Source: PRO6 sp049646625
GTDB taxonomy: Bacteria > Pseudomonadota > Alphaproteobacteria > Rhizobiales > Xanthobacteraceae
Direction: 5' to 3'
DNA length: 10,805 bases
NCBI GenBank assembly: GCA_049646625.1
Contig: JBARWE010000228.1
Span: 1-10,805, forward strand
The notes under the pieces were generated by a model, which saw nothing but the letters and a program-made list of their open reading frames with translations, did not search any database and was not told where the DNA came from. Every line of letters begins with the position of its first letter. Position 1 is the stretch's first letter. This document shows positions 1-5,505 of this stretch, piece by piece. Both the position numbers and the translations under genes were made by a program.

Positions 1-1
1 G

Positions 2-811
2 CTGTTCGAGATCCTGCGCGTCAAGCCGGCGATTGCCGCGCCGGCCGAGCCGCGCCCGCTGCCGTTGCCGGCGCGCGGCGACGTGACGCTTGAGGACATC
101 CGCTTCGCCTATCCGGCGCGGCCCGGCGCCTTCGTGCTCGACGGCGTGACGCTGAAGGTTACGGCCGGCGAGAAGGTGGCGATCGTCGGCCCGTCGGGCG
201 CCGGCAAGAGCACGCTGTTCCACCTGCTGCTGCGCTTCTATGACCCGATCAGCGGGACGATTTGCTTCGACGGGGTGCCGATCCGCGACGCCGCCCCATC
301 CGATCTGCGTGCCCGCATTGCGCTGGTGCCGCAGGACACCGTGGTGTTCGCCGCCTCCGCCCGCGACAATATCCGCTTCGGCCGGCCCGACGCGAGCGAC
401 GCCGAGGTGGCGCGCGCCGCCGAACTGGCGCATGCATCCGAGTTTATCACGCGGCTGCCGCACGGTTTCGATACCCAACTCGGTGAGCGCGGCGTCACGC
501 TGTCCGGCGGCCAGCGCCAGCGCATCGCGATTGCGCGCGCCATCCTGCGCGACGCGCCGCTCCTCCTGCTCGACGAGGCAACCTCCTCGCTCGACGCCGA
601 AAGCGAGACGCTGGTGCAGACGGCGCTGGAGCAGTTGATGCGCGAGCGCACCACGCTGGTGATCGCGCACCGGCTTGCCACCGTGCTGTCGTGCGACCGC
701 ATCGTCGTGATGGATCAGGGGCGCATCGTGGAACAAGGCACCCATGCCTCGCTGGTCGCCGCCGGCGGGCTTTACGCCCGCCTGGCACGCTTGCAGTTCG
801 AGGGAGCCTGA
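2..811 (+). CDS. ABC transporter, fused permease/ATPase, 3' part only
   Basis: This is the C-terminal 269 residues of a protein that starts before the window; the frame is open from base 2. It is the nucleotide-binding domain of an exporter-type (MsbA/ABCB-like) half-transporter that would use ATP to move a substrate across the inner membrane. In fragment numbering, Walker A (GPSGAGKST) is at about 63-71, the Q-loop glutamine at about 111, the signature LSGGQRQR from about 167, Walker B (LLLLDEATSSLD) with D191/E192, and the H-loop histidine at about 223. All catalytic motifs are intact. The first residues (LFEILRVKPAI) resemble the linker after the last membrane helix, so the membrane domain lies upstream. 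An internal TTG at 65 could be mistaken for a start but falls inside this linker. The substrate cannot be told from this part. It is the only + strand gene and converges on the DUF892 gene. Confidence 0.93.
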   Translation: MFEILRVKPAIAAPAEPRPLPLPARGDVTLEDIRFAYPARPGAFVLDGVTLKVTAGEKVAIVGPSGAGKSTLFHLLLRFYDPISGTICFDGVPIRDAAPSDLRARIALVPQDTVVFAASARDNIRFGRPDASDAEVARAAELAHASEFITRLPHGFDTQLGERGVTLSGGQRQRIAIARAILRDAPLLLLDEATSSLDAESETLVQTALEQLMRERTTLVIAHRLATVLSCDRIVVMDQGRIVEQGTHASLVAAGGLYARLARLQFEGA

Positions 812-831
812 TCGCGAAAAAGCCTGACCTC

Positions 832-857
832 TCCCTCCCCTGTGCGCGGGGGAGGGA
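832..857. terminator. GC-rich hairpin between convergent genes
   Basis: A perfect 9-bp inverted repeat (TCCCTCCCC / GGGGAGGGA) with an 8-base loop lies 20 bases after the ABC transporter stop and 54 bases beyond the stop of the convergent DUF892 gene. It could terminate transcription from both sides, although neither side has a long T-run. The C-rich/G-rich arms and the following GGATGCCCGGCATGAC stretch (881-896) resemble fragments of dispersed intergenic repeats that I recall from Bradyrhizobium-type genomes; that resemblance is from memory and untested. Confidence 0.55.
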
Positions 858-911
858 TCAAGGTGGGGGCGTCAAGACGCGGATGCCCGGCATGACAGGA
901 TGGCGTTTCCG

Positions 912-1427
912 TCAACTCGCAGCCCTGAACTCCTGCTCGGCCTTGATGTTGATGGTGCTGGTGGCAAGCCCGCTCAGCGCCTTGTCGGTGGCCTTTTCCT
1001 CGTCGAGGGTGTCGGACAGGAGTTTTGCTGCCTTGTCGTAGCCAAGTTCCTCGGCCCAGGTCCGCAGCGTGCCGTAGCGCGAGATTTCGTAATGCTCGAC
1101 CGCCTGCGCCGCCGCCAGCATTCCGGCGTCAAGCGCGGGCATGCCCTTGTACTCGTCCATCACCTCGGCGCCTTCGTCGGTAATGCCATCGATGGCGTCG
1201 CAGGTTTTGCCGCGCGCCGGCCGACCGATGATCTCGAACACCTGTTCCAGCCGCTCGACGTGGCGCTCGGTCTCGCCCTCGTGCTTCTCAAACGCCGCCT
1301 TCAGTTCCTTCGACTGCGTGGCCCTCGCCATCTTCGGCAGCGTTTTGAGGATTTTCTTTTCTGCGTAGTAGACGTCCTTGAGTGTGTCGTAGAACAGATC
1401 TTCCAGCGTTTTCTGCTTGGTCGCCAT
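912..1427 (-). CDS. DUF892 / YciE-YciF-type ferritin-like protein
   Basis: This 171-residue protein belongs to the DUF892 (PF05974) family of stress-associated four-helix ferritin-like proteins. Members such as YciF/YciE are linked to osmotic and oxidative stress, but their biochemistry is unsettled. The chain reads as four helices, with acidic and histidine residues placed as in di-metal bundles: E23 in VYYAEKK, the H49-E50-G-E52-T-E54-R-H56 cluster, E111-H112-x-E114 in the third helix, and D142-E143-E144 in the fourth. The ATG at 1427 is preceded by a clear GGAGG (1433-1437) with 5-base spacing. The open frame runs on upstream to 1925, but that part is an out-of-frame reading of the GNAT gene. 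There is no signal peptide, so it is probably cytoplasmic. A general-stress promoter lies just upstream and a terminator separates it from the preceding GNAT gene, so it is likely transcribed alone. Confidence 0.9.
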   Translation of the reverse strand: MATKQKTLEDLFYDTLKDVYYAEKKILKTLPKMARATQSKELKAAFEKHEGETERHVERLEQVFEIIGRPARGKTCDAIDGITDEGAEVMDEYKGMPALDAGMLAAAQAVEHYEISRYGTLRTWAEELGYDKAAKLLSDTLDEEKATDKALSGLATSTINIKAEQEFRAAS

Positions 1428-1436
1428 GTAAGCCTC

Positions 1437-1460
1437 CACTGTTGAGTTCACTGAACAGTG
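1437..1460. promoter_or_regulatory. Dyad symmetry over the DUF892 -10 region
   Basis: CACTGTT (1437-1443) and AACAGTG (1454-1460) form a 7-bp inverted repeat with a 10-base spacer. A tighter dyad, CACTG-AA-CAGTG, sits inside it at 1449-1460. The right arm contains the -10 GTT of the proposed stress promoter (as AAC on the + strand) and the left arm abuts the ribosome binding site. Because one arm should lie upstream of the transcript start, a protein operator is more plausible than an RNA hairpin. The function is inferred. Confidence 0.4.
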
Positions 1461-1478
1461 TGGGCGCGCGGATGTTCC
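1454..1478 (-). promoter_or_regulatory. Putative EcfG/RpoE2-type stress promoter of DUF892 gene
   Basis: Read on the - strand, GGAAC (1478-1474), 17 bases and GTT (1456-1454) match the promoter type recognised by the alphaproteobacterial general stress sigma factor EcfG/RpoE2 (about GGAAC-N16/17-cGTT; the base before GTT is T here). The -10 element ends 26 bases before the ATG at 1427, leaving a short leader with the GGAGG site. A DUF892 protein is a plausible target for this regulon. Confidence 0.72.
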
Positions 1479-1499
1479 TGCATGGTGCGCGAGGGCGGC

Positions 1500-1526
1500 A
1501 AAAAAAGTCGGCGGCCTACGGCTGCC
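1500..1526 (-). terminator. Possible intrinsic terminator after the GNAT gene
   Basis: On the - strand a short GC-rich stem (GGC-A-GCC, loop GTA, GGC-C-GCC; one A-C mismatch) spans 1526-1510 and is followed by GAC and seven T residues (1506-1500). The stem includes the GNAT stop codon (1518-1516). The stem is weak, but the T-run is the longest in this GC-rich window. It would end the MotA-OmpA-GNAT transcript before the DUF892 promoter. Confidence 0.45.
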
Positions 1527-1965
1527 ACACCATGTGCCGCACCGCGCGGCCCGAGATCGGATTGACGTCGCCGCCCTCGTCGCGGAAGCCGGCTTTCTCA
1601 TAGAAGCGGATGGCGCGGGCATTGTCGGCATTGACGGTGAGCCGCACGCCGGACGGCGCAAGCCGCTTCGCCTCGGCCGCCAGCGCCGCCGCCAGCCCGC
1701 CGCCCCAGTGTTCGGGCGCGACCACCAGCTGGTCGAGGTAGCCTGTGCCATCGATGGTGACGAAGCCGGCAAGCGCCGCCGCGTTCTCGGCGATGACGAT
1801 CTGCGTGCCCGGCACCAGTTCGTCGCGCCAGCGTGCCCGCCACCATGTGAGCCGCGCGGCGAAATCGATGTCGGGGTAGGTCTGCTGCCAGGTGCGCAGC
1901 CACAAGGCGATCGCCGCCTCCGCATCGCTGTCGCGATAGGGCCGCAGATGGAACGGGCCGGCCAT
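1516..1965 (-). CDS. GNAT family N-acetyltransferase
   Basis: This 149-residue protein spans one GNAT (Gcn5-related) domain and should transfer an acetyl group from acetyl-CoA to an amine of unknown identity. The acetyl-CoA-binding motif A is visible as YLDQLVVAPEHWGGGLAAAL (76-95), with HWGGGLA in place of the usual Q/R-x-x-G-x-G/A. The motif B region NADNARAIRFYEKAGF (112-127) is typical. The N-terminal part (LRPYRDSDAEAAIALWLRTW) matches the family's first strand and helix. The ATG at 1965 follows AGGAAG and lies 4 bases after the stop of the OmpA-like gene, so translation is probably coupled and the gene belongs to the MotA-OmpA operon. There is no membrane segment, so it is cytoplasmic. 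The family assignment is secure but the substrate is unknown. Confidence 0.9.
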   Translation of the reverse strand: MAGPFHLRPYRDSDAEAAIALWLRTWQQTYPDIDFAARLTWWRARWRDELVPGTQIVIAENAAALAGFVTIDGTGYLDQLVVAPEHWGGGLAAALAAEAKRLAPSGVRLTVNADNARAIRFYEKAGFRDEGGDVNPISGRAVRHMVWQP

Positions 1966-1969
1966 CTTC

Positions 1970-2998
1970 CTAGCGCTCGGTCAGCTTCAACTCGATGCGG
2001 CGGTTGCGCCGGTAGGCGTCCTCGGTCGGGTTCGGGTCGAGCGGCTGGAATTCACCGAAGCCGGCGGCGACCAGGCGCTGCGGCGGCACGCCGCGTGACA
2101 CCAGATACTGCACCACGGAGATGGCGCGGGCCGCCGACAGGTCCCAGTTCGACTTGAACTGCGGGCTGGCGATCGGGCGCACATCGGTGTGGCCGTCGAC
2201 GCGCAGCACCCAGGCGATCTCGGCCGGGATCTGCTTGTCCAGTTCGACGATGGCGGTCGCGATCTTGTCGAGTTCGGTCACGCCCTCGGGCAGAAGCTGT
2301 GCCTGCCCGGTGTCGAAGAATACTTCCGACTGGAACACAAAGCGGTCGCCGACGATGCGCACGTCGGGCCGGTTGCCGAGGATGGCGCGCAGCCGGCCGA
2401 AGAATTCCGAGCGGTAGCGCGACAGTTCCTGCACGCGCTTGGCCAGCGCGACGTTGAGGCGCTGGCCAAGATCGGCGATGCGGCTTTGCGATTCCTTGTC
2501 GCGCTTCTCGGAGGCTTCGAGCGCCGCCTCCAGCGCCGCGAGCTGGCGCCGTAGCGCGCTGATCTGCTGGTTGAGGATTTCGACCTGCGCCAGCGCGCGC
2601 GCCGTCACCTGCTTCTCGGACTCCAGCGCCCGGCCCAGTTCCCCGGCGCGCTGGGCGGCGTCGCTGCCGGAGGCGGCAAGGTCATCGTAAAGGCCCTTGA
2701 TGCGGTCGCGCTCGCCTTCGGCCGAGGCAAGGCCGGCACGCATCTGTGCAAGCTGGTCTTCGAGGCCGAGACCGGAGAGCTTTTCCAGCGACAGCATCTC
2801 GCTCAGTTGCGCGATCTTGGCGTTCAGTTCCTCCAGCGCCTTGTCCTTGCCGGAGACTTCGCGCGACAGGTAGAACTGCACCACGACGAACACCGACAGG
2901 AGGAAGATAACGGCGAGCAGCAGTGTCGACAGCGCATCGACGAAGCCCGGCCAGTAGTTGAAGGGCGATTCGTTCCGCCGTCCGCGTGCCAGCGCCAT
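1970..2998 (-). CDS. MotB/OmpA-like peptidoglycan-binding membrane protein
   Basis: This 342-residue inner-membrane protein is built like MotB. A short basic cytoplasmic start is followed by one membrane helix at about 18-44 carrying D21 near its beginning (WPGFVDALSTLLLAV), where MotB carries its proton-accepting aspartate. Next come a long charged, heptad-like coiled coil at about 50-190 and a C-terminal OmpA-like domain at about 218-340. The OmpA domain shows RVDGHTD (266-272), NWDLSAARA (284-292) and RNRRIELKL (331-339), which indicate peptidoglycan binding. The ATG at 2998 has GAGG 8 bases upstream. The gene starts 12 bases after the MotA/TolQ-like gene, so the two products probably form a proton-driven stator-like complex spanning membrane and wall. 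The coiled coil makes it longer than typical flagellar MotB, and no flagellar genes are nearby. It is probably a non-flagellar relative of MotB or a TolR-like partner. Confidence 0.88.
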   Translation of the reverse strand: MALARGRRNESPFNYWPGFVDALSTLLLAVIFLLSVFVVVQFYLSREVSGKDKALEELNAKIAQLSEMLSLEKLSGLGLEDQLAQMRAGLASAEGERDRIKGLYDDLAASGSDAAQRAGELGRALESEKQVTARALAQVEILNQQISALRRQLAALEAALEASEKRDKESQSRIADLGQRLNVALAKRVQELSRYRSEFFGRLRAILGNRPDVRIVGDRFVFQSEVFFDTGQAQLLPEGVTELDKIATAIVELDKQIPAEIAWVLRVDGHTDVRPIASPQFKSNWDLSAARAISVVQYLVSRGVPPQRLVAAGFGEFQPLDPNPTEDAYRRNRRIELKLTER

Positions 2999-3010
2999 GT
3001 CCGCCTCGTG

Positions 3011-4048
3011 CTAGTTTTTCTCGGGCTGACGCGCGATCAGTTCGAGCAGTCGGCGGATTTCGCGGTTCTGCTCGCCCTGGCCGTCGGCCCATTCGCGGAT
3101 CATCTGCTGTTCGGTGCGCATATGCTGCACCAGGCTCTGGATCGCATCAGCCAGATTGGCCATCGCCGTCGAGGTCGAGCGGTTGGCGGCCGACGACAGC
3201 GCGCCTTCGGCGCCGCCGACCTCGGTGAGCGTCGTGCGCAGCCGCTCCAGCACGTCGCGCAGCTCGGTTGTCGAGGCGGGCGTCGTCGCGTCCGCCGGCT
3301 CGCCGCCGTAGCGGCGCACCGTCGCCGCCAGCCAGTCTTCGAGGTCGGTGTAGAAGCGGTTCTGCGCCTGGCTCGATTGCAGGTCGAGGAAGCCAAGGAT
3401 CAGCGAGCCGGCGAGGCCGAACAGCGATGACGAGAACGAGATGCCCATGCCGCTGAGCGGCGCGGCAAGGCCCTGCTTCAGCGTATCGAACAGCGAGCCG
3501 GAATCGCTGCCGACCGACAGGCCGTCGATCACGCCGCCGACCGAGGTGACGGTCTCGATCAGGCCCCAGAAGGTGCCGAGCAGGCCGAGGAACACCAATA
3601 GCCCGATCATGTAGCGGGAAATGTCGCGCGCCTCGTCGAGCCGGGTGGCGATCGAATCGAGCAAGTGCCGCATGGTCTGCTGGGTGACAGTGACGCGGCC
3701 TGAGCGCTCACCGCCGAGGATCGCGGCCATCGGCGCCAACAGCCGCGGCCGGCGCTCAAGCGCGAGGCCGGGGTCGGCAAGGCGGAAATTGTTGACCCAG
3801 GCGATCTCGGGATAGAGCCGCAGCACCTGGCGGAAGGCGAGGATGATGCCGATCAGCAGGACCGCGCCGATCAGCGCGTTGAGGCCGGGGTTGGCCAGAA
3901 ACGCCACCTGAATCTGGCGTGCGAGCACGATCAGCACCAGCGCGCACAGCACCAGGAACACCGCCATCCGCACCACGAAAATGCGTGGCGACGACAGTTT
4001 GGTCAGATCGTGACCCACTGGTGCGGGCGAGGAGGGTCCGTGAGCCAT
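3011..4048 (-). CDS. MotA/TolQ/ExbB-like proton channel protein
   Basis: This 345-residue membrane protein has four predicted helices: 22-43, 55-74, 146-166 (RYMIGLLVFLGLLGTFWGLI) and 200-222 (GMGISFSSSLFGLAGSLILG). The last two match the conserved MotA/TolQ/ExbB (PF01618) pair that lines the proton path. The loop at about 75-145 should be cytoplasmic, and the C-terminal 120 residues are soluble and helix-rich (repeated Leu/Arg/Glu, ending QNREIRRLLELIARQ). It would work with the OmpA-like protein encoded 12 bases downstream. I chose the ATG at 4048. An in-frame TTG at 4093 would add 15 basic residues, but the ATG gives a normal N-terminus. Its ribosome site is poor (AAGGA 13 bases away), so the start is moderately sure. 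Neither TolA/TolB nor flagellar genes are nearby, so its cellular role is open. Confidence 0.87.
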   Translation of the reverse strand: MAHGPSSPAPVGHDLTKLSSPRIFVVRMAVFLVLCALVLIVLARQIQVAFLANPGLNALIGAVLLIGIILAFRQVLRLYPEIAWVNNFRLADPGLALERRPRLLAPMAAILGGERSGRVTVTQQTMRHLLDSIATRLDEARDISRYMIGLLVFLGLLGTFWGLIETVTSVGGVIDGLSVGSDSGSLFDTLKQGLAAPLSGMGISFSSSLFGLAGSLILGFLDLQSSQAQNRFYTDLEDWLAATVRRYGGEPADATTPASTTELRDVLERLRTTLTEVGGAEGALSSAANRSTSTAMANLADAIQSLVQHMRTEQQMIREWADGQGEQNREIRRLLELIARQPEKN

Positions 4049-4231
4049 GGTCGGTCGTCGGTCCTTTTGCGGGAACAGCGAGCGGAGCCGCAATATGGCA
4101 CAGCGGGAGCGAGATGAAAGGTGGTTTGGGGAGATTCCAGCGCGCGTGCGCGGCGCGCCGCCGCCGGCGTCAGGCTAGAGCTGTCGGCTTCTGAGGGACG
4201 AGAAGCGGCGCACCAGATTGTTGGTTTAACG

Positions 4232-4276
4232 CGCGTTTTCCTAACGCGAACCGGTTCCCGCTTCGCTCGAAAACGC
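4232..4276 (-). repeat. 45-bp palindromic intergenic repeat, copy A
   Basis: An imperfect palindrome with outer arms GCGTTTTC (4233-4240) and GAAAACGC (4269-4276) is centred on GAACCGGTTC (4248-4257). It begins one base after the DUF3309 stop codon. Read on the - strand it matches the copy at 8388-8432 in 41 of 45 positions. Similar elements are, from memory, widespread between genes in Bradyrhizobium-type genomes. Here it could protect the 3' end of, or partly terminate, the DUF3309 transcript. The rest of this gap (4049-4231) holds only short GC-rich dyads (GCGCGC at 4140-4145/4153-4158; GCTTCT at 4187-4192 with AGAAGC at 4201-4206) and no gene that I can see. Confidence 0.8.
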
Positions 4277-4277
4277 T

Positions 4278-4442
4278 TTAGATTTTTCCAAGCAGCACCA
4301 GGATCAGCAGGATCACGATGATCAGCCCGAGGCCGCCGCCGCCGTAATAGCCGGTGCCGTAGAACGGCCCGCCGCCGACGCCGCTGAAGCCGCCGAGCAG
4401 GGCGATGATCAGGATGATGAGAATGATGGTGCCAAGCGTCAT
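4278..4442 (-). CDS. DUF3309 family small membrane protein
   Basis: This short gene encodes 54 residues with two very hydrophobic helices, at about 3-18 (LGTIILIILIIALLGG) and 38-51 (LGLIIVILLILVLL). A glycine/tyrosine-rich turn joins them (GGGPFYGTGYYGGGG), and the chain ends in GKI. That pattern is characteristic of the DUF3309 (PF11752) family of small bacterial membrane proteins, whose function is unknown. The ATG at 4442 is preceded by GGAGG (4448-4452) with 5-base spacing. Its start context, TGGAGGCTTGCATG, differs from that of the DUF892 gene by one base. It has its own stress-type promoter and a leader hairpin, so it is probably a separate stress-induced gene rather than part of the suhB transcript. 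It is easily missed because of its size. Confidence 0.87.
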   Translation of the reverse strand: MTLGTIILIILIIALLGGFSGVGGGPFYGTGYYGGGGLGLIIVILLILVLLGKI

Positions 4443-4456
4443 GCAAGCCTCCAGCT

Positions 4457-4475
4457 CCGGCTCGCTGCGAGCCGG
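4457..4475 (-). promoter_or_regulatory. Hairpin in the DUF3309 leader
   Basis: CCGGCTCG (4457-4464) and CGAGCCGG (4468-4475) form a perfect 8-bp GC-rich stem with a 3-base loop. It lies between the proposed -10 element (4503-4505) and the GGAGG ribosome site (4448-4452), only 4 bases from the latter, so it should sit in the 5' untranslated RNA. It may stabilise the message or affect ribosome access. It has no downstream T-run, so it does not look like a terminator. Confidence 0.55.
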
Positions 4476-4502
4476 TCCTCAACGAACAGTCGTCATGAGG
4501 TG

Positions 4503-4527
4503 AACCGGCGGGCGGCGCGCCTGTTCC
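4503..4527 (-). promoter_or_regulatory. Putative EcfG/RpoE2-type stress promoter of DUF3309 gene
   Basis: On the - strand, GGAAC (4527-4523), 17 bases and GTT (4505-4503) match the general stress sigma factor promoter, with the same spacing as the site upstream of the DUF892 gene (the base before GTT is G here). It lies between the suhB stop (4547) and the DUF3309 start, giving a predicted leader of about 50-55 bases that contains the hairpin at 4457-4475. Confidence 0.7.
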
Positions 4528-4546
4528 AGGGCTGGGCAGCTTTTCG

Positions 4547-5338
4547 TCAGGCGAGCGGCTTCAGGATCCTGACCAGCGCGCCGTGGATCGCCTCGTTGCC
4601 GCACACCACATGGCCGGTGGTAAGCGCGTCGTCGTCGCCGGCAAGACCGCTGGCGATACCGCCGGCCTCGCGCACCAGCAGGATGCCGGCGGCCATGTCC
4701 CATGGCGCGAGGTTGCGTTCCCAGTAGCCGTCGAGCCGGCCGGCGGCGACATAGGCGAGGTCGAGCGAGGCGGCGCCGAAACGGCGCAGGCCGGCGACGC
4801 GGCCCATCATCTCGGCCAGTTCGCGTCGCGCCAGTTCGAGGTCGCCACGGCCGATATGCGGCAGCCCGCAGGCGATCACGCTGTCGTCGAGGCGGCGGCG
4901 GGCGGCGACGCGCAGGCGCTGGTCGTTGAGGAAGGCACCCTTGCCGCGCTCGGCGACATAGAGTTCGTCGCTGGCCGGGTTGTAGATCACCGCCGCCGTC
5001 AGCACGCCCTCGCGCTCCAGCGCGATCGAGATGGCGAAGTGCGGAATGCCGTGCAGGAAATTGGTGGTGCCGTCGAGCGGATCGACGATCCAGGTGTTGG
5101 TCTTGTCGGCGCCCTCGCGAGTGCCGCCTTCCTCGCCGATGAAGCCATAGCCGGGGCGCGCCTTGGTCAGCTCCTCGTACAGGATCTCCTCGGCGCGGCG
5201 GTCGGCGGCGCTGACGAAGTTGGCCGGCCCTTTCAGCGATACCTGCAGGTTCTCGATCTCGCCGAGGTCGCGGTTGAGGGTGCGGCCGGCGCGGCGCGCG
5301 GCCTTGACCATGACATTGATGAGGGCGGAATGAAGCAT
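4547..5338 (-). CDS. suhB: Inositol monophosphatase family protein (SuhB type)
   Basis: This 263-residue protein has the usual length and motifs of Mg-dependent inositol monophosphatases, which hydrolyse myo-inositol-1-phosphate and related sugar phosphates in the cytoplasm. The metal-binding motifs are complete: G-E69/E70 (FIGEEGG), the strand D86-P-L-D89-G-T-T (WIVDPLDGTTNF), and the late W-D214 (APWDMAAGILLVREAGG). The ATG at 5338 gives MLHSALINVMVKAARRAG, the N-terminus familiar from alphaproteobacterial SuhB. No clear Shine-Dalgarno sequence precedes it. It lies 149 bases after the Sel1 gene stop, far enough for its own promoter, though none was recognised. Members of this family can also act on NADP or fructose-1,6-bisphosphate, so with the glycolytic cluster nearby a broader sugar-phosphatase role is possible but not shown. 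Confidence 0.93.
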   Translation of the reverse strand: MLHSALINVMVKAARRAGRTLNRDLGEIENLQVSLKGPANFVSAADRRAEEILYEELTKARPGYGFIGEEGGTREGADKTNTWIVDPLDGTTNFLHGIPHFAISIALEREGVLTAAVIYNPASDELYVAERGKGAFLNDQRLRVAARRRLDDSVIACGLPHIGRGDLELARRELAEMMGRVAGLRRFGAASLDLAYVAAGRLDGYWERNLAPWDMAAGILLVREAGGIASGLAGDDDALTTGHVVCGNEAIHGALVRILKPLA

Positions 5339-5445
5339 GAGAGGCGACCGGACGGGAGGGAGAAGCGTGCAGGCCCTTGCGTGCCCGTTGTGCAGGGCGG
5401 CGTCAAGGGCGGCACCGGGCGGCGTGTGACGGGCGGTTCAGATTA

Positions 5446-5505
5446 CTTGATGCCAAGTCACTTGATGCCAAGTCACTTGATGTCAGGTCACTTGATGCCA
5501 AGCCA
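5446..5505. repeat. Tandem 15-bp repeat (x4) over the Sel1 gene stop
   Basis: Four head-to-tail 15-bp units are present: two identical CTTGATGCCAAGTCA (5446-5460, 5461-5475), one with two changes (CTTGATGTCAGGTCA, 5476-5490) and one with one change (CTTGATGCCAAGCCA, 5491-5505). Each standard unit contains a CTTG-N4-CAAG dyad. In the reading frame of the Sel1 gene a unit is stop-Leu-Gly-Ile-Lys. The last unit is coding (Trp-Leu-Gly-Ile-Lys, the end of the protein), the third starts with the real stop, and TGA, TGA and TAA follow in frame at 15-base steps. The array looks like slippage duplication of the gene's own final codons. Confidence 0.93.

Noticed and set aside
1428..1925. Apparent N-terminal extension of the DUF892 protein, giving a 337-residue open frame
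   Set aside because: It is an out-of-frame reading of the GNAT gene, crosses the promoter, terminator and ribosome site, and is Arg/Pro-rich; the ATG at 1427 with GGAGG is the clear start.
4049..4231. Possible small gene, RNA or terminator between the DUF3309 and MotA-like genes
   Set aside because: It has only short GC-rich dyads (6-bp stems), no T-run, no ribosome site with a plausible frame, and no clear promoter match.
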